A stretch of DNA of 64,000 nt, from assembly GCF_014646575.1 (NCBI RefSeq), contig NZ_BMNN01000009.1:1-64000 (forward strand). The letters are read 5' to 3'. Origin of the DNA: Halopseudomonas pertucinogena. Lineage in GTDB: Bacteria; Pseudomonadota; Gammaproteobacteria; Pseudomonadales; Pseudomonadaceae. A program made the position numbers and the translations under genes. Positions 9,355 through 21,506 of this stretch are shown here, one piece after another. The notes beneath the pieces are model-generated. The model saw nothing but the letters and a program-made list of their open reading frames with translations. It was not told the DNA's origin and made no database searches. Numbering within the stretch: the first letter of the stretch is position 1; each line of letters starts with the position of its first letter.

Positions 9355-10683
9355 ATGGCTAAGCAAGGTGCTCTCTCTGGAATGAATCAAGGCGGCCTGA
9401 GCGAACTCTGGGGCCGCTTGCGGTTCCTGTTCCTGGCAATCATCGTTTACCGGATCGGTGCTCACATACCGGTACCCGGCATCAACCCTGATCGCCTGGC
9501 TGATATGTTCAGACAGAACGAGGGAACCATCCTTAGCCTGTTCAACATGTTTTCCGGTGGTGCCCTGGAGCGGATGAGTATCTTCGCTCTGGGGATCATG
9601 CCGTATATCTCTGCATCGATCATCATGCAGCTGATGACGGCAGTCAGCCCGTCACTGGAGCAGTTGAAGAAGGAAGGCGAGTCCGGCCGCCGGAAGATTG
9701 CCCAGTACACGCGTTATCTGACGCTGGTGCTGGCCTTCATCCAGGCGGTGGGCATGTCGGTGGGTCTGGCCAGTCAGGGGGTGGCATTCCATACGGGGTT
9801 CGGCTTCTATTTCATAGCGGTCACCACCTTTGTATGCGGTGCCATGTTCATGATGTGGCTGGGCGAGCAGATCACCGAGCGGGGTATCGGCAACGGTATC
9901 TCCATGCTGATCTTCGCCGGTATCGTTGCCGGTCTGCCGAGTGCTATCGGCCAGTCCTTCGAGTCGGCTCGGCAGGGTGATATCAATATCTTCGCCCTGA
10001 TCGTGATCGGTTTCCTGGCGGTGGCCATGATCGCCTTCGTGGTCTTCGTCGAGCGCGGGCAGCGGCGGATTACCGTCAACTATGCCAAGCGTCAGCAGGG
10101 CCGCAAGGTGTTCGCGGCTCAGACCAGCCATTTGCCGCTCAAGGTCAACATGGCAGGTGTGATTCCGGCGATCTTTGCCAGCAGTATCCTGCTGTTCCCG
10201 GCATCGCTGGGTACCTGGTTCGGCCAGGGCGAGGGCATGGAATGGCTGCTGAGCATTACCCGTCAGCTGGAAACCGGGCAGCCCCTGAACATCATCCTGT
10301 TCAGTGCAGGGATCATTTTCTTCTGCTTCTTCTATACAGCGTTGATGTTCAACCCCAAGGATGTTGCAGACAATCTGAAGAAGTCCGGCGCGTTCATTCC
10401 GGGTATTCGCCCGGGTGAGCAGTCCGCTCGCTATATCGATGGCGTGCTGACCCGCCTGACCATGTTCGGTGCGTTGTACATGACTGCGGTGTGTCTGTTG
10501 CCGCAGTTTCTGATGGTATCGGCCAACGTGCCGTTCTATCTGGGTGGTACCTCGCTGCTGATTGTTGTTGTGGTTGTGATGGACTTCATGTCCCAAGTAC
10601 AATCGCACCTCGTTTCACAGCAGTACGAGTCTCTTTTGAAGAAATCGAACCTGAAGGGTTACGGCAGCGGCATGCTGCGCTGA
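9355..10683 (+). CDS. secY: Preprotein translocase subunit SecY
   Basis: The 442-residue polytopic protein starts [20 protein letters not shown]; the ATG at 9355 follows AATAAGGACTAC and gives the family N-terminus, unlike the open extension back to 9301. SecY forms the channel of the SecYEG translocase in the inner membrane. Hallmarks are [11 protein letters not shown] before the plug, the [13 protein letters not shown] segment, the cytosolic [15 protein letters not shown] loop that contacts SecA and ribosomes, and [20 protein letters not shown]. About ten hydrophobic segments can be read. It lies in the spc operon before rpmJ. Confidence 0.97.
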   Translation: MAKQGALSGMNQGGLSELWGRLRFLFLAIIVYRIGAHIPVPGINPDRLADMFRQNEGTILSLFNMFSGGALERMSIFALGIMPYISASIIMQLMTAVSPSLEQLKKEGESGRRKIAQYTRYLTLVLAFIQAVGMSVGLASQGVAFHTGFGFYFIAVTTFVCGAMFMMWLGEQITERGIGNGISMLIFAGIVAGLPSAIGQSFESARQGDINIFALIVIGFLAVAMIAFVVFVERGQRRITVNYAKRQQGRKVFAAQTSHLPLKVNMAGVIPAIFASSILLFPASLGTWFGQGEGMEWLLSITRQLETGQPLNIILFSAGIIFFCFFYTALMFNPKDVADNLKKSGAFIPGIRPGEQSARYIDGVLTRLTMFGALYMTAVCLLPQFLMVSANVPFYLGGTSLLIVVVVVMDFMSQVQSHLVSQQYESLLKKSNLKGYGSGMLR

Positions 10684-10705
10684 TTTTTCAGGATTGGAGA
10701 ACGAT

Positions 10706-10822
10706 ATGAAAGTTGCAGCATCAGTCAAGAAGCTTTGCCGTAACTGCAAGGTAATCCGTCGCAACGGTAGCGTACGGGTAATCTGCAGCGCTGAGCCCCG
10801 TCACAAGCAGCGCCAGGGTTGA
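10706..10822 (+). CDS. rpmJ: 50S ribosomal protein L36, zinc-binding (C+) form
   Basis: This gene encodes only 38 aa: it starts [20 protein letters not shown] and ends EPRHKQRQG. Cys11, Cys14, Cys27 and His33 form the zinc ribbon of the C+ type. L36 is the last small protein of the spc operon, here 22 bp after secY with a GGATTGGAGAA ribosome site. A strong terminator follows. Many bacteria keep a second, zinc-free L36 for zinc starvation; none is in this window. Confidence 0.95.
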   Translation: MKVAASVKKLCRNCKVIRRNGSVRVICSAEPRHKQRQG

Positions 10823-10867
10823 TATTCCAACCCTGTACTGATTGAAGACTACGTCTCAGGATAACCG

Positions 10868-10909
10868 CCACCCGGTCAGTCAATGGCCGGGTGGTTGATT
10901 TTTTTATTT
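10868..10909 (+). terminator. Rho-independent terminator of the spc operon
   Basis: CCACCCGGTC (10868-10877) pairs with GGCCGGGTGG (10885-10894), with one G-T pair, followed by TTGATTTTTTTATTT. It lies between rpmJ and rpsM, so the alpha operon should have its own promoter in 10910-10980; I could not pick a convincing one. Confidence 0.88.
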
Positions 10910-10994
10910 GTTAGCGCTACCCTACTGCACCCTTTTTCTCGCAACCTGGTTGTGTTGGGTTGAGTCAGGTAGCTGTCAGACGGAGTAAATTTGG

Positions 10995-11351
10995 ATGGCC
11001 CGTATTGCAGGCGTCAACATCCCGGATAACAAGCATGCTGTTATCTCTCTGACCTATATCTTTGGTATCGGTCAAACCAAGGCACAGCAGATCTGTGCCG
11101 CCGCTGGCATCGAGCCCAGCGTCAAGATCAAGGATCTGAGCGAGGAGCAGATTGATCTGCTGCGTAACGAGGTTGCCAAGAACAACACCGAAGGTGACCT
11201 GCGCCGCGCGATCAACATGAACATCAAGCGTCTCATGGATCTGGGTTGCTATCGTGGTCTGCGTCATCGTCGTGGTCTTCCGGTTCGCGGCCAGCGTACC
11301 AAGACCAACGCCCGTACCCGCAAGGGTCCGCGCAAGCCGATCCGTAAGTAA
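10995..11351 (+). CDS. rpsM: 30S ribosomal protein S13
   Basis: The 118-residue protein starts [19 protein letters not shown] and contains the helix-hairpin-helix region and the C-terminal basic tail [21 protein letters not shown]13 bridges the 30S head with the 50S and contacts P-site tRNA. It opens the alpha operon. CGGAG at 10981-10985 serves as ribosome site. Confidence 0.97.
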   Translation: MARIAGVNIPDNKHAVISLTYIFGIGQTKAQQICAAAGIEPSVKIKDLSEEQIDLLRNEVAKNNTEGDLRRAINMNIKRLMDLGCYRGLRHRRGLPVRGQRTKTNARTRKGPRKPIRK

Positions 11352-11371
11352 TCGCGAAGGAATATACAGAT

Positions 11372-11761
11372 ATGGCTAAGCCTGCTGCTCGTGTTCGTAA
11401 GAAAGTAAAAAAGACGGTGGTTGATGGGATCGCCCACATCCATGCGTCTTTCAACAACACCATCATCACCATCACCGACCGTCAGGGCAATGCTCTGAGC
11501 TGGGCGACTTCCGGTGGTTCCGGGTTCCGTGGTTCGCGTAAAAGCACCCCGTTTGCTGCTCAGGTAGCAGCCGAGCGTGCTGGTCAGGCCGCGCTGGAAT
11601 ATGGTCTCAAAAACCTCGACGTTAATGTGAAGGGCCCTGGCCCGGGTCGTGAATCCGCAGTGCGTGCGCTGAACTCTTGTGGTTACAAGATCAGCAGCAT
11701 CACCGATGTCACACCTATCCCACATAACGGCTGTCGCCCGCCCAAGAAGCGCCGCGTGTAA
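11372..11761 (+). CDS. rpsK: 30S ribosomal protein S11
   Basis: A 129-residue S11 with [21 protein letters not shown] and the C-terminal [19 protein letters not shown]11 forms part of the platform near the E site and the mRNA exit. It lies 20 bp after rpsM and 15 bp before rpsD. Confidence 0.97.
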   Translation: MAKPAARVRKKVKKTVVDGIAHIHASFNNTIITITDRQGNALSWATSGGSGFRGSRKSTPFAAQVAAERAGQAALEYGLKNLDVNVKGPGPGRESAVRALNSCGYKISSITDVTPIPHNGCRPPKKRRV

Positions 11762-11776
11762 TCAGGAGACGGTAAA

Positions 11777-12397
11777 ATGGCTAGATATATTGGTCCCAAA
11801 TGCAAGCTGTCTCGTCGCGAAGGCACTGACCTGTTCCTCAAGAGCGGTGTTCGCGCTCTGGACTCCAAGTGCAAGCTGGAAAGCCCTCCGGGTGTGCATG
11901 GTCAGCGTCGCGGCCGACTCTCCGAGTACGGTACCCAGCTGCGCGAGAAACAGAAGGTTCGCCGCATCTACGGCGTTCTGGAGCGTCAGTTCAGCAACTA
12001 CTACAAGGAAGCTGCCCGTCTGAAGGGTGCTACCGGTGAGAACCTGCTGCAACTGCTCGAGCGTCGTCTGGACAACGTGGTCTACCGCATGGGCTTTGGC
12101 GCTACCCGTGCCGAAGCGCGTCAGCTGGTATCCCACAAGGCAATCAGTGTCAACGGCAAGACCGTGAACATCGCTTCCTACCTGGTTTCCCCGGGTGACG
12201 TGATCGCCGTTCGCGAAAAAGCCAAGAACCAGCTGCGCATCAACGGCGCTCTGGAACTGGCGGCCCAGCGCGGCCAGGCAGAATGGCTGCAAGTAGATGC
12301 TGCCAAGAAGGAAGGTGTCTTCAAGAGCCTGCCCGCACGGAGTGATCTGTACGCCGACATCAACGAAAACCTGATCGTCGAGCTCTACTCCAAGTAA
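11777..12397 (+). CDS. rpsD: 30S ribosomal protein S4
   Basis: The 206-residue protein starts [20 protein letters not shown] and has an S4 RNA-binding domain around residues 96-155 ([20 protein letters not shown]). S4 initiates 30S body assembly and in E. coli represses the alpha operon through a pseudoknot near rpsM; I did not find such a fold by eye. A CAGGAG ribosome site precedes the ATG. Confidence 0.97.
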   Translation: MARYIGPKCKLSRREGTDLFLKSGVRALDSKCKLESPPGVHGQRRGRLSEYGTQLREKQKVRRIYGVLERQFSNYYKEAARLKGATGENLLQLLERRLDNVVYRMGFGATRAEARQLVSHKAISVNGKTVNIASYLVSPGDVIAVREKAKNQLRINGALELAAQRGQAEWLQVDAAKKEGVFKSLPARSDLYADINENLIVELYSK

Positions 12398-12423
12398 GCG
12401 ATAGTCAGCAAAAGGTGCCTTTC

Positions 12424-13425
12424 ATGCAAAATTCGGTTGCCGAGTTTCTTACCCCACGTCATATCGACGTACAGGAAGCCTCGCCCACGCGTGCCAAGAT
12501 CACTCTTGAGCCGCTGGAGCGTGGCTTCGGTCATACCCTGGGCAATGCGTTGCGGCGCATCCTGCTCTCCTCCATGCCCGGTTGTGCCGTGGTAGAGGCG
12601 GAAATCGATGGCGTTTTGCATGAGTACAGCGCCATTGAAGGCGTCCAGGAAGATGTCATCGAGATCCTGCTGAACCTGAAGGGTCTGGCAGTCAAGATGC
12701 ATGGTCGTGACCAGGTTACCCTGACCCTGTCCAAAAAGGGCGCGGGTGCCGTCACCGCTGGCGATATCCAGCTGGATCACGATGTGGAGATCGTCAATCC
12801 CGATCACCACATCGCCACGCTGTCCGCCAACGGCGCGCTGAACATGAAGCTGGTGATTGCCCGCGGTCGTGGCTACCAGCCCGCCGATGCGCGCCAGTCC
12901 GATGAAGACGAAAGTCGGTCCATCGGCCGTCTGCAACTTGACGCGACTTACACGCCGGTTCGCCGTGTGGCGTATGTTGTGGAGAACGCGCGGGTTGAAC
13001 AGCGTACTGACCTGGACAAGCTGGTCATTGACCTGGAAACCAACGGTACGCTGGACCCGGAAGAGGCGATTCGTCGCGCTGCTACCATCCTGCAGCACCA
13101 GCTGGCGGCCTTCGTTGACCTGAAGAGCGATCAGGAGCCGGTAGTAGAGCAGCAGGAAGACGAGATCGATCCGATCCTGCTGCGCCCGGTTGACGACCTG
13201 GAGCTGACTGTTCGTTCGGCCAACTGCCTGAAAGCAGAAAACATTTACTATATTGGCGATCTGATCCAGCGTACCGAAGTGGAACTGCTGAAGACCCCGA
13301 ACCTGGGCAAGAAGTCCCTGACCGAAATCAAGGACGTTCTGGCTTCCCGTGGTCTGTCACTGGGTATGCGTCTGGACAACTGGCCGCCTGCTAGCTTGAA
13401 GAAGGACGACAAGGTTAACGCCTGA
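12424..13425 (+). CDS. rpoA: RNA polymerase subunit alpha
   Basis: The 333 residues equal the Pseudomonas length. I chose the ATG at 12424 ([17 protein letters not shown]), with AAAGGTG just upstream, over a GTG at 12415. The N-terminal domain (about 1-235) dimerises and nucleates core assembly; [20 protein letters not shown] is its signature. The C-terminal domain (about 250-325) contains [17 protein letters not shown] and the [11 protein letters not shown] helix-hairpin-helix that contacts UP elements and activators such as CRP/Vfr and ANR. It lies between rpsD and rplQ. Confidence 0.98.
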   Translation: MQNSVAEFLTPRHIDVQEASPTRAKITLEPLERGFGHTLGNALRRILLSSMPGCAVVEAEIDGVLHEYSAIEGVQEDVIEILLNLKGLAVKMHGRDQVTLTLSKKGAGAVTAGDIQLDHDVEIVNPDHHIATLSANGALNMKLVIARGRGYQPADARQSDEDESRSIGRLQLDATYTPVRRVAYVVENARVEQRTDLDKLVIDLETNGTLDPEEAIRRAATILQHQLAAFVDLKSDQEPVVEQQEDEIDPILLRPVDDLELTVRSANCLKAENIYYIGDLIQRTEVELLKTPNLGKKSLTEIKDVLASRGLSLGMRLDNWPPASLKKDDKVNA

Positions 13426-13450
13426 TCGTCTGACACCGAGGAATTGAGAG

Positions 13451-13834
13451 ATGCGTCATCGTAAAAGTGGTCGTCACCTGAGTCGGACCAGCTCGCACCG
13501 CAAGGCCATGTTCCAGAACATGGCGGTGTCGCTGTTCGAGAACGAACTGATCAAAACCACTCTGCCCAAGGCCAAGGAATTGCGCCGCGTTGCAGAGCCG
13601 CTGATCACCCTGGCGAAAGAAGACACCGTAGCCAACCGCCGTCTGGCGTTTGACCGCACCCGCAGCAAGGAAGCTGTAGGCAAGCTGTTCAACGACCTGG
13701 GCAAGCGCTACGCAGACCGTCCCGGCGGCTATGTCCGTATCCTGAAGTGCGGTTTCCGTGCTGGCGATGCGGCTCCCATGGCCTATGTGGAACTGGTTGA
13801 CCGCCCCGAACTGGCTGCTGCTTCCGAAGAGTAA
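13451..13834 (+). CDS. rplQ: 50S ribosomal protein L17
   Basis: The 127-residue protein begins [20 protein letters not shown], the L17 signature, and includes [21 protein letters not shown]17 lies near the tunnel exit. It is the last gene of the alpha operon and is followed by a terminator. Confidence 0.97.
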   Translation: MRHRKSGRHLSRTSSHRKAMFQNMAVSLFENELIKTTLPKAKELRRVAEPLITLAKEDTVANRRLAFDRTRSKEAVGKLFNDLGKRYADRPGGYVRILKCGFRAGDAAPMAYVELVDRPELAAASEE

Positions 13835-13850
13835 CAGCGGTTGGTTCAGA

Positions 13851-13877
13851 AAAACCGGGCCTTGGCCCGGTTTTTTA
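13851..13877 (+). terminator. Rho-independent terminator of the alpha operon
   Basis: AACCGGGCC (13853-13861) and GGCCCGGTT (13864-13872) form a perfect stem with a run of six T ending at 13876. An A-tract upstream could let it work in both directions. Confidence 0.92.
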
Positions 13878-13904
13878 TTGCATCAATAAAACCTATCGGC
13901 TCAC

Positions 13905-13947
13905 TTGATCCAAGTCATTGGGGCTATATCTGCGCTTCGCCTATGAT
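13905..13947 (+). promoter_or_regulatory. Candidate ANR/FNR-dependent promoter of katA
   Basis: TTGATCCAAGTCAT (13905-13918) matches 9 of 10 fixed positions of the ANR/FNR box TTGAT-N4-GTCAA. A -10 box TATGAT lies at 13942-13947 with a poor -35 (TTGGGG, 13919-13924). With +1 near 13953 the box centre falls at about -41.5, the class II activator position. katA is reported to be ANR-influenced in P. aeruginosa. The site also holds the inverted repeat ACTTG-ATC-CAAGT. Confidence 0.5.
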
Positions 13948-14004
13948 CTTCCCAACACCACCGGGAGCGACCGCTGGTGATCGAATCGATCCAGGAGATA
14001 CGCG

Positions 14005-15465
14005 ATGACAGACAAGCCCAGACTCACCACAGTAGCCGGTGCGCCGGTAGCTGAAAACCAGAACGTCATGACCGCAGGTCCCCGTGGCCCCATGTTGCTG
14101 CAGGATGTGTGGTTCCTTGAGAAGCTGGCCCACTTCGACCGCGAGGTCATCCCCGAGCGGCGGATGCACGCCAAGGGCTCCGGTGCGTTTGGCGAGTTCG
14201 TTGTAACCCATGACATCACTCCTTACACCAAGGCGCGGCTTTTCTCCGAGGTCGGGAAACGTACCCCGATGTTCGCTCGATTCTCCACCGTGGCCGGTGA
14301 GCGCGGCGCGGCTGATGCCGAGCGTGATATTCGCGGTGCTGCGCTGAAGTTCTACACCGAGCAGGGCAACTGGGATCTGGTAGGCAATAACACCCCGGTG
14401 TTCTTCTTCCGAGACCCGCTGAAATTCCCCGACCTGAACCACGCGGTCAAGCGCGACCCGCGCACCAACATGCGCAACGCCAACAACAACTGGGACTTCT
14501 GGACCGGCCTGCCGGAAGCGCTGCACCAGATCACCTATGTGATGGGCGATCGGGGTATTCCCGCTGGCTACCGCAACATGCACCTGTTCGGTTCGCATAC
14601 CTACAGCTTCATCAGCGCGGATCACAAGCGCTACTGGGTCAAGTTCCACTTCAAGACCCAGCAGGGCATCAAGAACCTGACTGACGAGCAGGCGGCAGCG
14701 GTAGTAGCCAACGATCGGGAAAGCTCCCAGCGTGACCTGTATGAAGCCATCGAGAACGGCGACTTCCCGCGCTGGACCATGTACGTGCAGATCATGCCCG
14801 AGGAAGAAGCAGCGACCTATCGCTTCCATCCCTTCGATCTTACCAAGGTATGGTCGAAGCAGGACTACCCGCTGATCGAGGTGGGCTACATGGAGCTTAA
14901 CCGCAACCCGGGCAACTATTTCCAGGACGTGGAGCAGGCCGCCTTTACCCCGGCCAACGTGGTGCCCGGCATCAGCTTCTCGCCGGACCGGATGCTGCAG
15001 GGTCGGTTGTTCTCCTACGGTGATGCACAGCGCTACCGTCTGGGTGTGAACCACCACCAGATCCCGGTGAACGCACCGCGTTGCCCGGTACACAGCTACC
15101 ACCGTGACGGTGCCATGCGGGTGGACGGCAACCACGGCAGCCGCCTGCACTACGAGCCGAACACTTATGGCGAATGGCAGCAGCAGCCCGACTTCAGCGA
15201 GCCGCCGATGGCGCTGGAAGGTGCGGCAGCCCGTTACGATTATCGCGAGGAAGATAGCGACTACTTCACCCAGCCGGGCAATCTGTTCCGCCTGATGTCG
15301 GCAGACGAGCAGCAGCGTCTGTTCCAGAACACGGCGCGGGCGATGAATGGCGTGGAGCGCCATATCATGATTCGCCACATCACCCACTGCTACAAGGCCG
15401 ACCCGGATTACGGCAAAGGTGTTGCAGCAGCGCTGCGAGTACCGATGTCTGAAGTGCCGGTCTGA
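14005..15465 (+). CDS. katA: Catalase, small-subunit haem type (KatA)
   Basis: This 486-residue monofunctional haem catalase converts hydrogen peroxide to water and oxygen in the cytoplasm. The distal histidine is His55 in [14 protein letters not shown], the catalytic asparagine lies in [11 protein letters not shown] (about 128-129), and the proximal haem ligand is Tyr338 in [14 protein letters not shown]. The length fits the small-subunit clade; there is no C-terminal flavodoxin-like domain. An AGGAGA ribosome site precedes the ATG. It follows the alpha operon as in P. aeruginosa, but no bfrA lies between it and uvrA. Confidence 0.96.
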   Translation: MTDKPRLTTVAGAPVAENQNVMTAGPRGPMLLQDVWFLEKLAHFDREVIPERRMHAKGSGAFGEFVVTHDITPYTKARLFSEVGKRTPMFARFSTVAGERGAADAERDIRGAALKFYTEQGNWDLVGNNTPVFFFRDPLKFPDLNHAVKRDPRTNMRNANNNWDFWTGLPEALHQITYVMGDRGIPAGYRNMHLFGSHTYSFISADHKRYWVKFHFKTQQGIKNLTDEQAAAVVANDRESSQRDLYEAIENGDFPRWTMYVQIMPEEEAATYRFHPFDLTKVWSKQDYPLIEVGYMELNRNPGNYFQDVEQAAFTPANVVPGISFSPDRMLQGRLFSYGDAQRYRLGVNHHQIPVNAPRCPVHSYHRDGAMRVDGNHGSRLHYEPNTYGEWQQQPDFSEPPMALEGAAARYDYREEDSDYFTQPGNLFRLMSADEQQRLFQNTARAMNGVERHIMIRHITHCYKADPDYGKGVAAALRVPMSEVPV

Positions 15466-15486
15466 TAACGCCGGCGGTTGGAACGG

Positions 15487-15517
15487 CCCGCGACGTGGTA
15501 CAAGTCGCGGGTTTTTT
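15487..15517 (+). terminator. Rho-independent terminator after katA
   Basis: CCCGCGAC (15487-15494) pairs with GTCGCGGG (15504-15511), followed by six T residues. It lies 22 bp after the katA stop. Confidence 0.92.
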
Positions 15518-15582
15518 GTATTTGCTTTTGGAGGGTACGTTGACGCAGCCTGAGCTGGAGTGTCTGTGCAAGCCTATACGCT

Positions 15583-15673
15583 GGTACGACCCTGCTACGA
15601 CACGCCGTGAATACTTCCCTGTAGGCTCGTTGATGACATCCCTGTCATCAAACGGTCGTATCAGGGTCGTACC
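15583..15673 (+). repeat. Structured intergenic repeat, copy 1
   Basis: Outer arms of 19 nt (15583-15601 and 15655-15673) are inverted repeats with one mismatch. Inside lie a core (15601-15629, starting CACGCCGTGAATAC and ending CCTGTAGGCTCG), a perfect 9-bp hairpin with TCCC loop (15630-15651) and ACG. The same architecture recurs in opposite orientation at 15743-15837. The arms differ between copies yet stay paired, which suggests a conserved RNA or single-stranded DNA fold. I do not recognise a named family. Confidence 0.75.
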
Positions 15674-15742
15674 AACGCAACGGCGGGAACGTCTGAGCTG
15701 CTGATGGTTTTCTTACAGCGGCTCGGAGTTTGCTGGCGGGTT

Positions 15743-15837
15743 GGGCTGCAGGGTTGTGCCGACCGTCGGTTTTCAGGGATGAAAACCGCGAGCCTACAGG
15801 GACGTATTCACGGCGTGTCGGCACGGCCCTGCAGCCC
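15743..15837 (-). repeat. Structured intergenic repeat, copy 2 (inverted)
   Basis: Outer arms of 21 nt (15743-15763 and 15817-15837) pair fully if two G-T wobbles are allowed. The core at 15789-15817 matches copy 1 at 28 of 29 positions on the opposite strand. The inner hairpin (15767-15788) again has 9 bp and, read on the minus strand, a TCCC loop, but five of the nine pairs differ from copy 1. ACGGTC follows the hairpin in both copies. Confidence 0.75.
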
Positions 15838-15898
15838 AGCACGGCCTTACACGTCTGTCAGCCGGCATCCATATGGCTGTTGAGAAGCTACCAATCAA

Positions 15899-15938
15899 GA
15901 AAAAGCCCCTGACACGTCACCGCAGCAAGGGCTTTTTA
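15899..15938 (-). terminator. Terminator after metQ
   Basis: AAAAAGCCC (15900-15908) pairs with GGGCTTTTT (15929-15937) around a 20-nt loop. Read on the minus strand it ends in a T-run, 18 bp beyond the metQ stop. Confidence 0.75.
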
Positions 15939-15955
15939 TACAGCTGATCGAGCAA

Positions 15956-16729
15956 TCAGAACGCCGGCACCACAGCACCCTTGTACTTCTCTTCGATGAA
16001 GGCCTTCACCTCGTCGCTCTGCAGCGTGGTTACCAGCTTTTCCACGGCTTCGTCGTTCTGGTTCTCGGAGCGGGTCACCACGATATTGGCGTAGGGGGAG
16101 TCTTCGCCCTCGATGGCCAGCGCGTCCTCGGTGGGGTTCAGGCCGGCTTCCAGGGCGTAGTTGGTGTTGATCAGCGCCAGATCCACCTGATCCAGTACGC
16201 GGGGCAGGGTAGCGGCTTCCAGTTCCCGGATGCGGATGTTGTGCGGGTTGTCCGCGATATCCCGGGGGGTGGACAGGATATTGGTATTGTCCTTGAGGGT
16301 AATCACACCAGCTTTTGCCAGCAGCAGCAGGGCGCGCCCGCCGTTGGTGGCATCATTCGGGATGGCAACGGTGGCACGCTTGGGCAGGTTGTCCAGCGAG
16401 TCCAGTTTGCTGGAATAGATGCCGAAGGGCTCCACGTGCACATTGGCCACGCTGACCAGATCAGTGCCGCGGCCCTTGTTGAACTCGTCGAGGTACGGCT
16501 TGTGCTGGAAGAAGTTGGCGTCCAGGCGGCCTTCAGCCACCTGCAGGTTGGGCTGAACGTAGTCAGTGAACACCTTGATATCCAGTTCCACGCCCTGTTC
16601 GGCCAGGCCGGGTTTGACGAACTCGAGCAGCTCGGCATGGGGGACGGCGGTGGCGGCGACGCTGAGCTTGTCTGCAGCATGGGCGCCGAAGGCGGTGGCC
16701 AGGGCCAGAACAGCTACGATCTTTTTCAT
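15956..16729 (-). CDS. metQ: D/L-methionine ABC transporter substrate-binding protein MetQ
   Basis: The 257-residue protein has a cleavable signal peptide (MKKIVAVLALATAFGAHA) and the NLPA/MetQ fold with FFQHKPYLDEFN, VAIPNDATNGGRALLLL and LINTNYALEAGL. It lacks a lipobox cysteine, so it is predicted to be free in the periplasm, unlike the E. coli lipoprotein. It binds methionine for import by MetNI. It is last in the metN-metI-metQ operon, 28 bp after metI, and a terminator follows. Confidence 0.93.
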   Translation of the reverse strand: MKKIVAVLALATAFGAHAADKLSVAATAVPHAELLEFVKPGLAEQGVELDIKVFTDYVQPNLQVAEGRLDANFFQHKPYLDEFNKGRGTDLVSVANVHVEPFGIYSSKLDSLDNLPKRATVAIPNDATNGGRALLLLAKAGVITLKDNTNILSTPRDIADNPHNIRIRELEAATLPRVLDQVDLALINTNYALEAGLNPTEDALAIEGEDSPYANIVVTRSENQNDEAVEKLVTTLQSDEVKAFIEEKYKGAVVPAF

Positions 16730-16757
16730 GGGTTGCTCCGAAGAAATCAGCTATTTG

Positions 16758-17423
16758 TTATTTACGGGAATAGTGGACAACCAGACGGTCGCCGATACTT
16801 TGCAGAATCTGCACCAATACCAGCAGTAATACAACGGTTACCACCATCACGTCAGTCTGGAAGCGCTGATAACCATAGCGGATGGCCAGATCCCCCAGGC
16901 CGCCACCGCCGACCACGCCGGCCATGGCGGTGTAGGACACCAGGGTGATGGCGATGACCGTGATCGCGGCAATGATGCCGGGCCGGGCCTCGGGCAGCAG
17001 GGCGCGGGTAATGATCTGGCCGGTTGTCGCGCCCATCGACTGGGTCGCTTCGATGATGCCGCGGTCGACTTCACGCAGCGCCGTTTCCACCAGCCGCGCA
17101 AAGAACGGGGTGGCGCCCACCACCAGCGGAGGGATGGCCCCGGCAACCCCGAGTGACGTGCCCGTGATGAACTTGGTCAGCGGAATCATCACGATCAGCA
17201 GGATGATGAAGGGCAGTGAACGCAGGGCGTTGACGATCAGCGACAGCACCGCATACAGGCCGTTGCGCTGAAACATCTGCCGAGGCCCGGTGAGAAACAG
17301 CAGAATGCCCAGCGGCAGGCCGAACAGTACGGTGAAGAACAGCGAGCCGCCCAGCATCAGCAGGGTGTCCAGCGTGGCGATCCAGATGTCGTACCAGTCG
17401 ATGTTGGTGAACAGGTCGGTCAT
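16758..17423 (-). CDS. metI: Methionine ABC transporter permease MetI
   Basis: A 221-residue inner-membrane permease with about five hydrophobic segments and the coupling loop [22 protein letters not shown] (about residues 130-150), which docks on the ATPase. It forms the channel of MetNI. The ATG overlaps the metN stop by 4 nt, so translation is likely coupled. The family usually has about 217-225 aa. Confidence 0.94.
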   Translation of the reverse strand: MTDLFTNIDWYDIWIATLDTLLMLGGSLFFTVLFGLPLGILLFLTGPRQMFQRNGLYAVLSLIVNALRSLPFIILLIVMIPLTKFITGTSLGVAGAIPPLVVGATPFFARLVETALREVDRGIIEATQSMGATTGQIITRALLPEARPGIIAAITVIAITLVSYTAMAGVVGGGGLGDLAIRYGYQRFQTDVMVVTVVLLLVLVQILQSIGDRLVVHYSRK

Positions 17424-18424
17424 GGCCGCAGTACCTCCACATGTACGTTAGCCGCGGCCAGTTCGGCCATGGCCTTCTCCACGTCGCCGCCAATCAGGGC
17501 CAGCGTCAGCTGGCCGCAGGGCAGGTCGCGGATCCGGTCGATACGCCCGGCCAGGATGCTGTAATCCACGCCGCTGGCCCGGGCCACCTGGCCGAGCAGC
17601 GGCGCGAAGGTTGATTCGCCGAGGAAGGTCAGGCGCAGAATGCGCCCGGGCACATGGGCGAAATCCTCGGCCTGCTGCTCGTCGCTCTCGTCATCGAACA
17701 CGAAGCTGCGGGTGGTGGGGTGCTGCGGATGCAGGAAGACGTCGGTGACCTTGCCCTGCTCGACGATATGGCCGCCGTCCATCACCGCCACCTGGTCGCA
17801 GACCCGGCGGATCACATCCATCTCGTGGGTGATCAGCACTATGGTCAGCTTCAGCTCCTGATTGATTTCCGCCAGCAGTTGCAGCACCTGGCGGGTGGTA
17901 TGGGGGTCCAGCGCGCTGGTGGCCTCGTCACAGAGCAGGATGCTCGGTTCGGTGGCCAGCGCCCGGGCAATGCCGACCCGCTGCTTCTGCCCGCCGGACA
18001 GTTGCGCCGGATACTTGTTGGCGTGTTCGCTCAGGCCGACCCTGGCGAGCAGCGCCTTGACCCGCTCGCTGATCTGCCGCCGATCATGGTTGCCGGCCAG
18101 CCGCAGGGGCATGGCCACGTTATCCGCCACAGTGGCCGAAGACAGCAGGTTGAAATGCTGAAAGATCATGCCCACACGCTGGCGTAGTCGCCGCAGCCCC
18201 TGAGCGTCCAGCGAGGTGACATCCTCGCCGTTGACGAAGATGCTGCCGCTGCTCGGTTCTTCCAGGCGGTTGATCAGGCGCAGCAGGGTGCTCTTGCCCG
18301 CGCCGGAGTGGCCGATGATGCCGTACACCTGTCCGGCCTCGATGGTAAGGTCAGTTGCATGCAGCGCGGGTATGTCCCGCCCGGCCACATGATAGGCCTT
18401 GGTTACCTGCTGAAATTCGATCAC
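17420..18424 (-). CDS. metN: Methionine ABC transporter ATP-binding protein MetN
   Basis: The 334-residue ATPase has Walker [10 protein letters not shown] (38-46), the signature [15 protein letters not shown] and Walker [13 protein letters not shown], then a C-terminal NIL domain (about 260-334) that binds methionine and inhibits transport in the E. coli protein. It powers import through MetI. It starts 52 bp downstream of the uvrA stop on the same strand, so it may be read through from uvrA or have a small promoter of its own. No SAM riboswitch is visible. Confidence 0.94.
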   Translation of the reverse strand: MIEFQQVTKAYHVAGRDIPALHATDLTIEAGQVYGIIGHSGAGKSTLLRLINRLEEPSSGSIFVNGEDVTSLDAQGLRRLRQRVGMIFQHFNLLSSATVADNVAMPLRLAGNHDRRQISERVKALLARVGLSEHANKYPAQLSGGQKQRVGIARALATEPSILLCDEATSALDPHTTRQVLQLLAEINQELKLTIVLITHEMDVIRRVCDQVAVMDGGHIVEQGKVTDVFLHPQHPTTRSFVFDDESDEQQAEDFAHVPGRILRLTFLGESTFAPLLGQVARASGVDYSILAGRIDRIRDLPCGQLTLALIGGDVEKAMAELAAANVHVEVLRP

Positions 18425-18476
18425 ATCCGTTCTTCGCAGTCAGAAAGTGGTTGGGCGGCCGGTGGGCCGCATTAAA

Positions 18477-21314
<2,838 letters not shown>

Positions 21315-21347
21315 GGTACACCACCCGGGTAGACAGCAAAGCCCGAT

Positions 21348-21377
21348 AGTATACGTGTTGAGCCAGGTTCACGGCAA
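21348..21377 (-). promoter_or_regulatory. Candidate uvrA promoter
   Basis: On the minus strand, TTGCCG (21377-21372), an 18-bp spacer and TATACT (21353-21348) lie 34 bp before the uvrA start. No CTG-N10-CAG LexA box overlaps it, so SOS control is not supported here. Confidence 0.5.
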
Positions 21378-21466
21378 AAACGCCGGACAAAAAGTGACCA
21401 GCGTGCAGCCTGAAAACAGGTCCGCCGCGGCAACTCCGCGCAGGCTCGGTGCTGAGCGACCGGGCA

Positions 21467-21475
21467 TGCTAAAAT
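21467..21475 (+). promoter_or_regulatory. Extended -10 promoter of the MFS gene
   Basis: TGCTAAAAT (extended -10, TAAAAT at 21470-21475) lies 31 bp before the MFS start. No good -35 box is present, which is tolerated with an extended -10. Confidence 0.4.
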
Positions 21476-21506
21476 GGCGCATTTTGTTCCCTGCAGCGGA
21501 GAATTT

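Larger units (their letters stand above)
15466..15955. other. 490-bp gene-free interval between katA and metQ
   Basis: This is the only stretch over 300 bp without a gene. It holds the katA terminator, two inverted structured repeats (15583-15673 and 15743-15837) and the metQ terminator. Short open frames inside it overlap the repeats and lack ribosome sites, so I do not call them. The 69 bp between the repeats show nothing I can name. Confidence 0.85.

Noticed and set aside
13893-13944. Spaced CTAT elements before katA as an OxyR site
   Set aside because: CTAT occurs at 13893, 13924 and 13941 but the ATAG partners and the 7-bp spacing of the OxyR motif are missing.
15583-15673. attC-like recombination site
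   Set aside because: The arms lack the RYYYAAC/GTTRRRY core sites required by integron integrases, and no integrase or cassette is near.
15495-15912. Short open frames in the katA-metQ gap
   Set aside because: They lie within the structured repeats and terminators, overlap one another on both strands and lack ribosome sites.
21315-21506. LexA box for uvrA
   Set aside because: No CTG-N10-CAG palindrome is present in the uvrA-MFS intergenic region.
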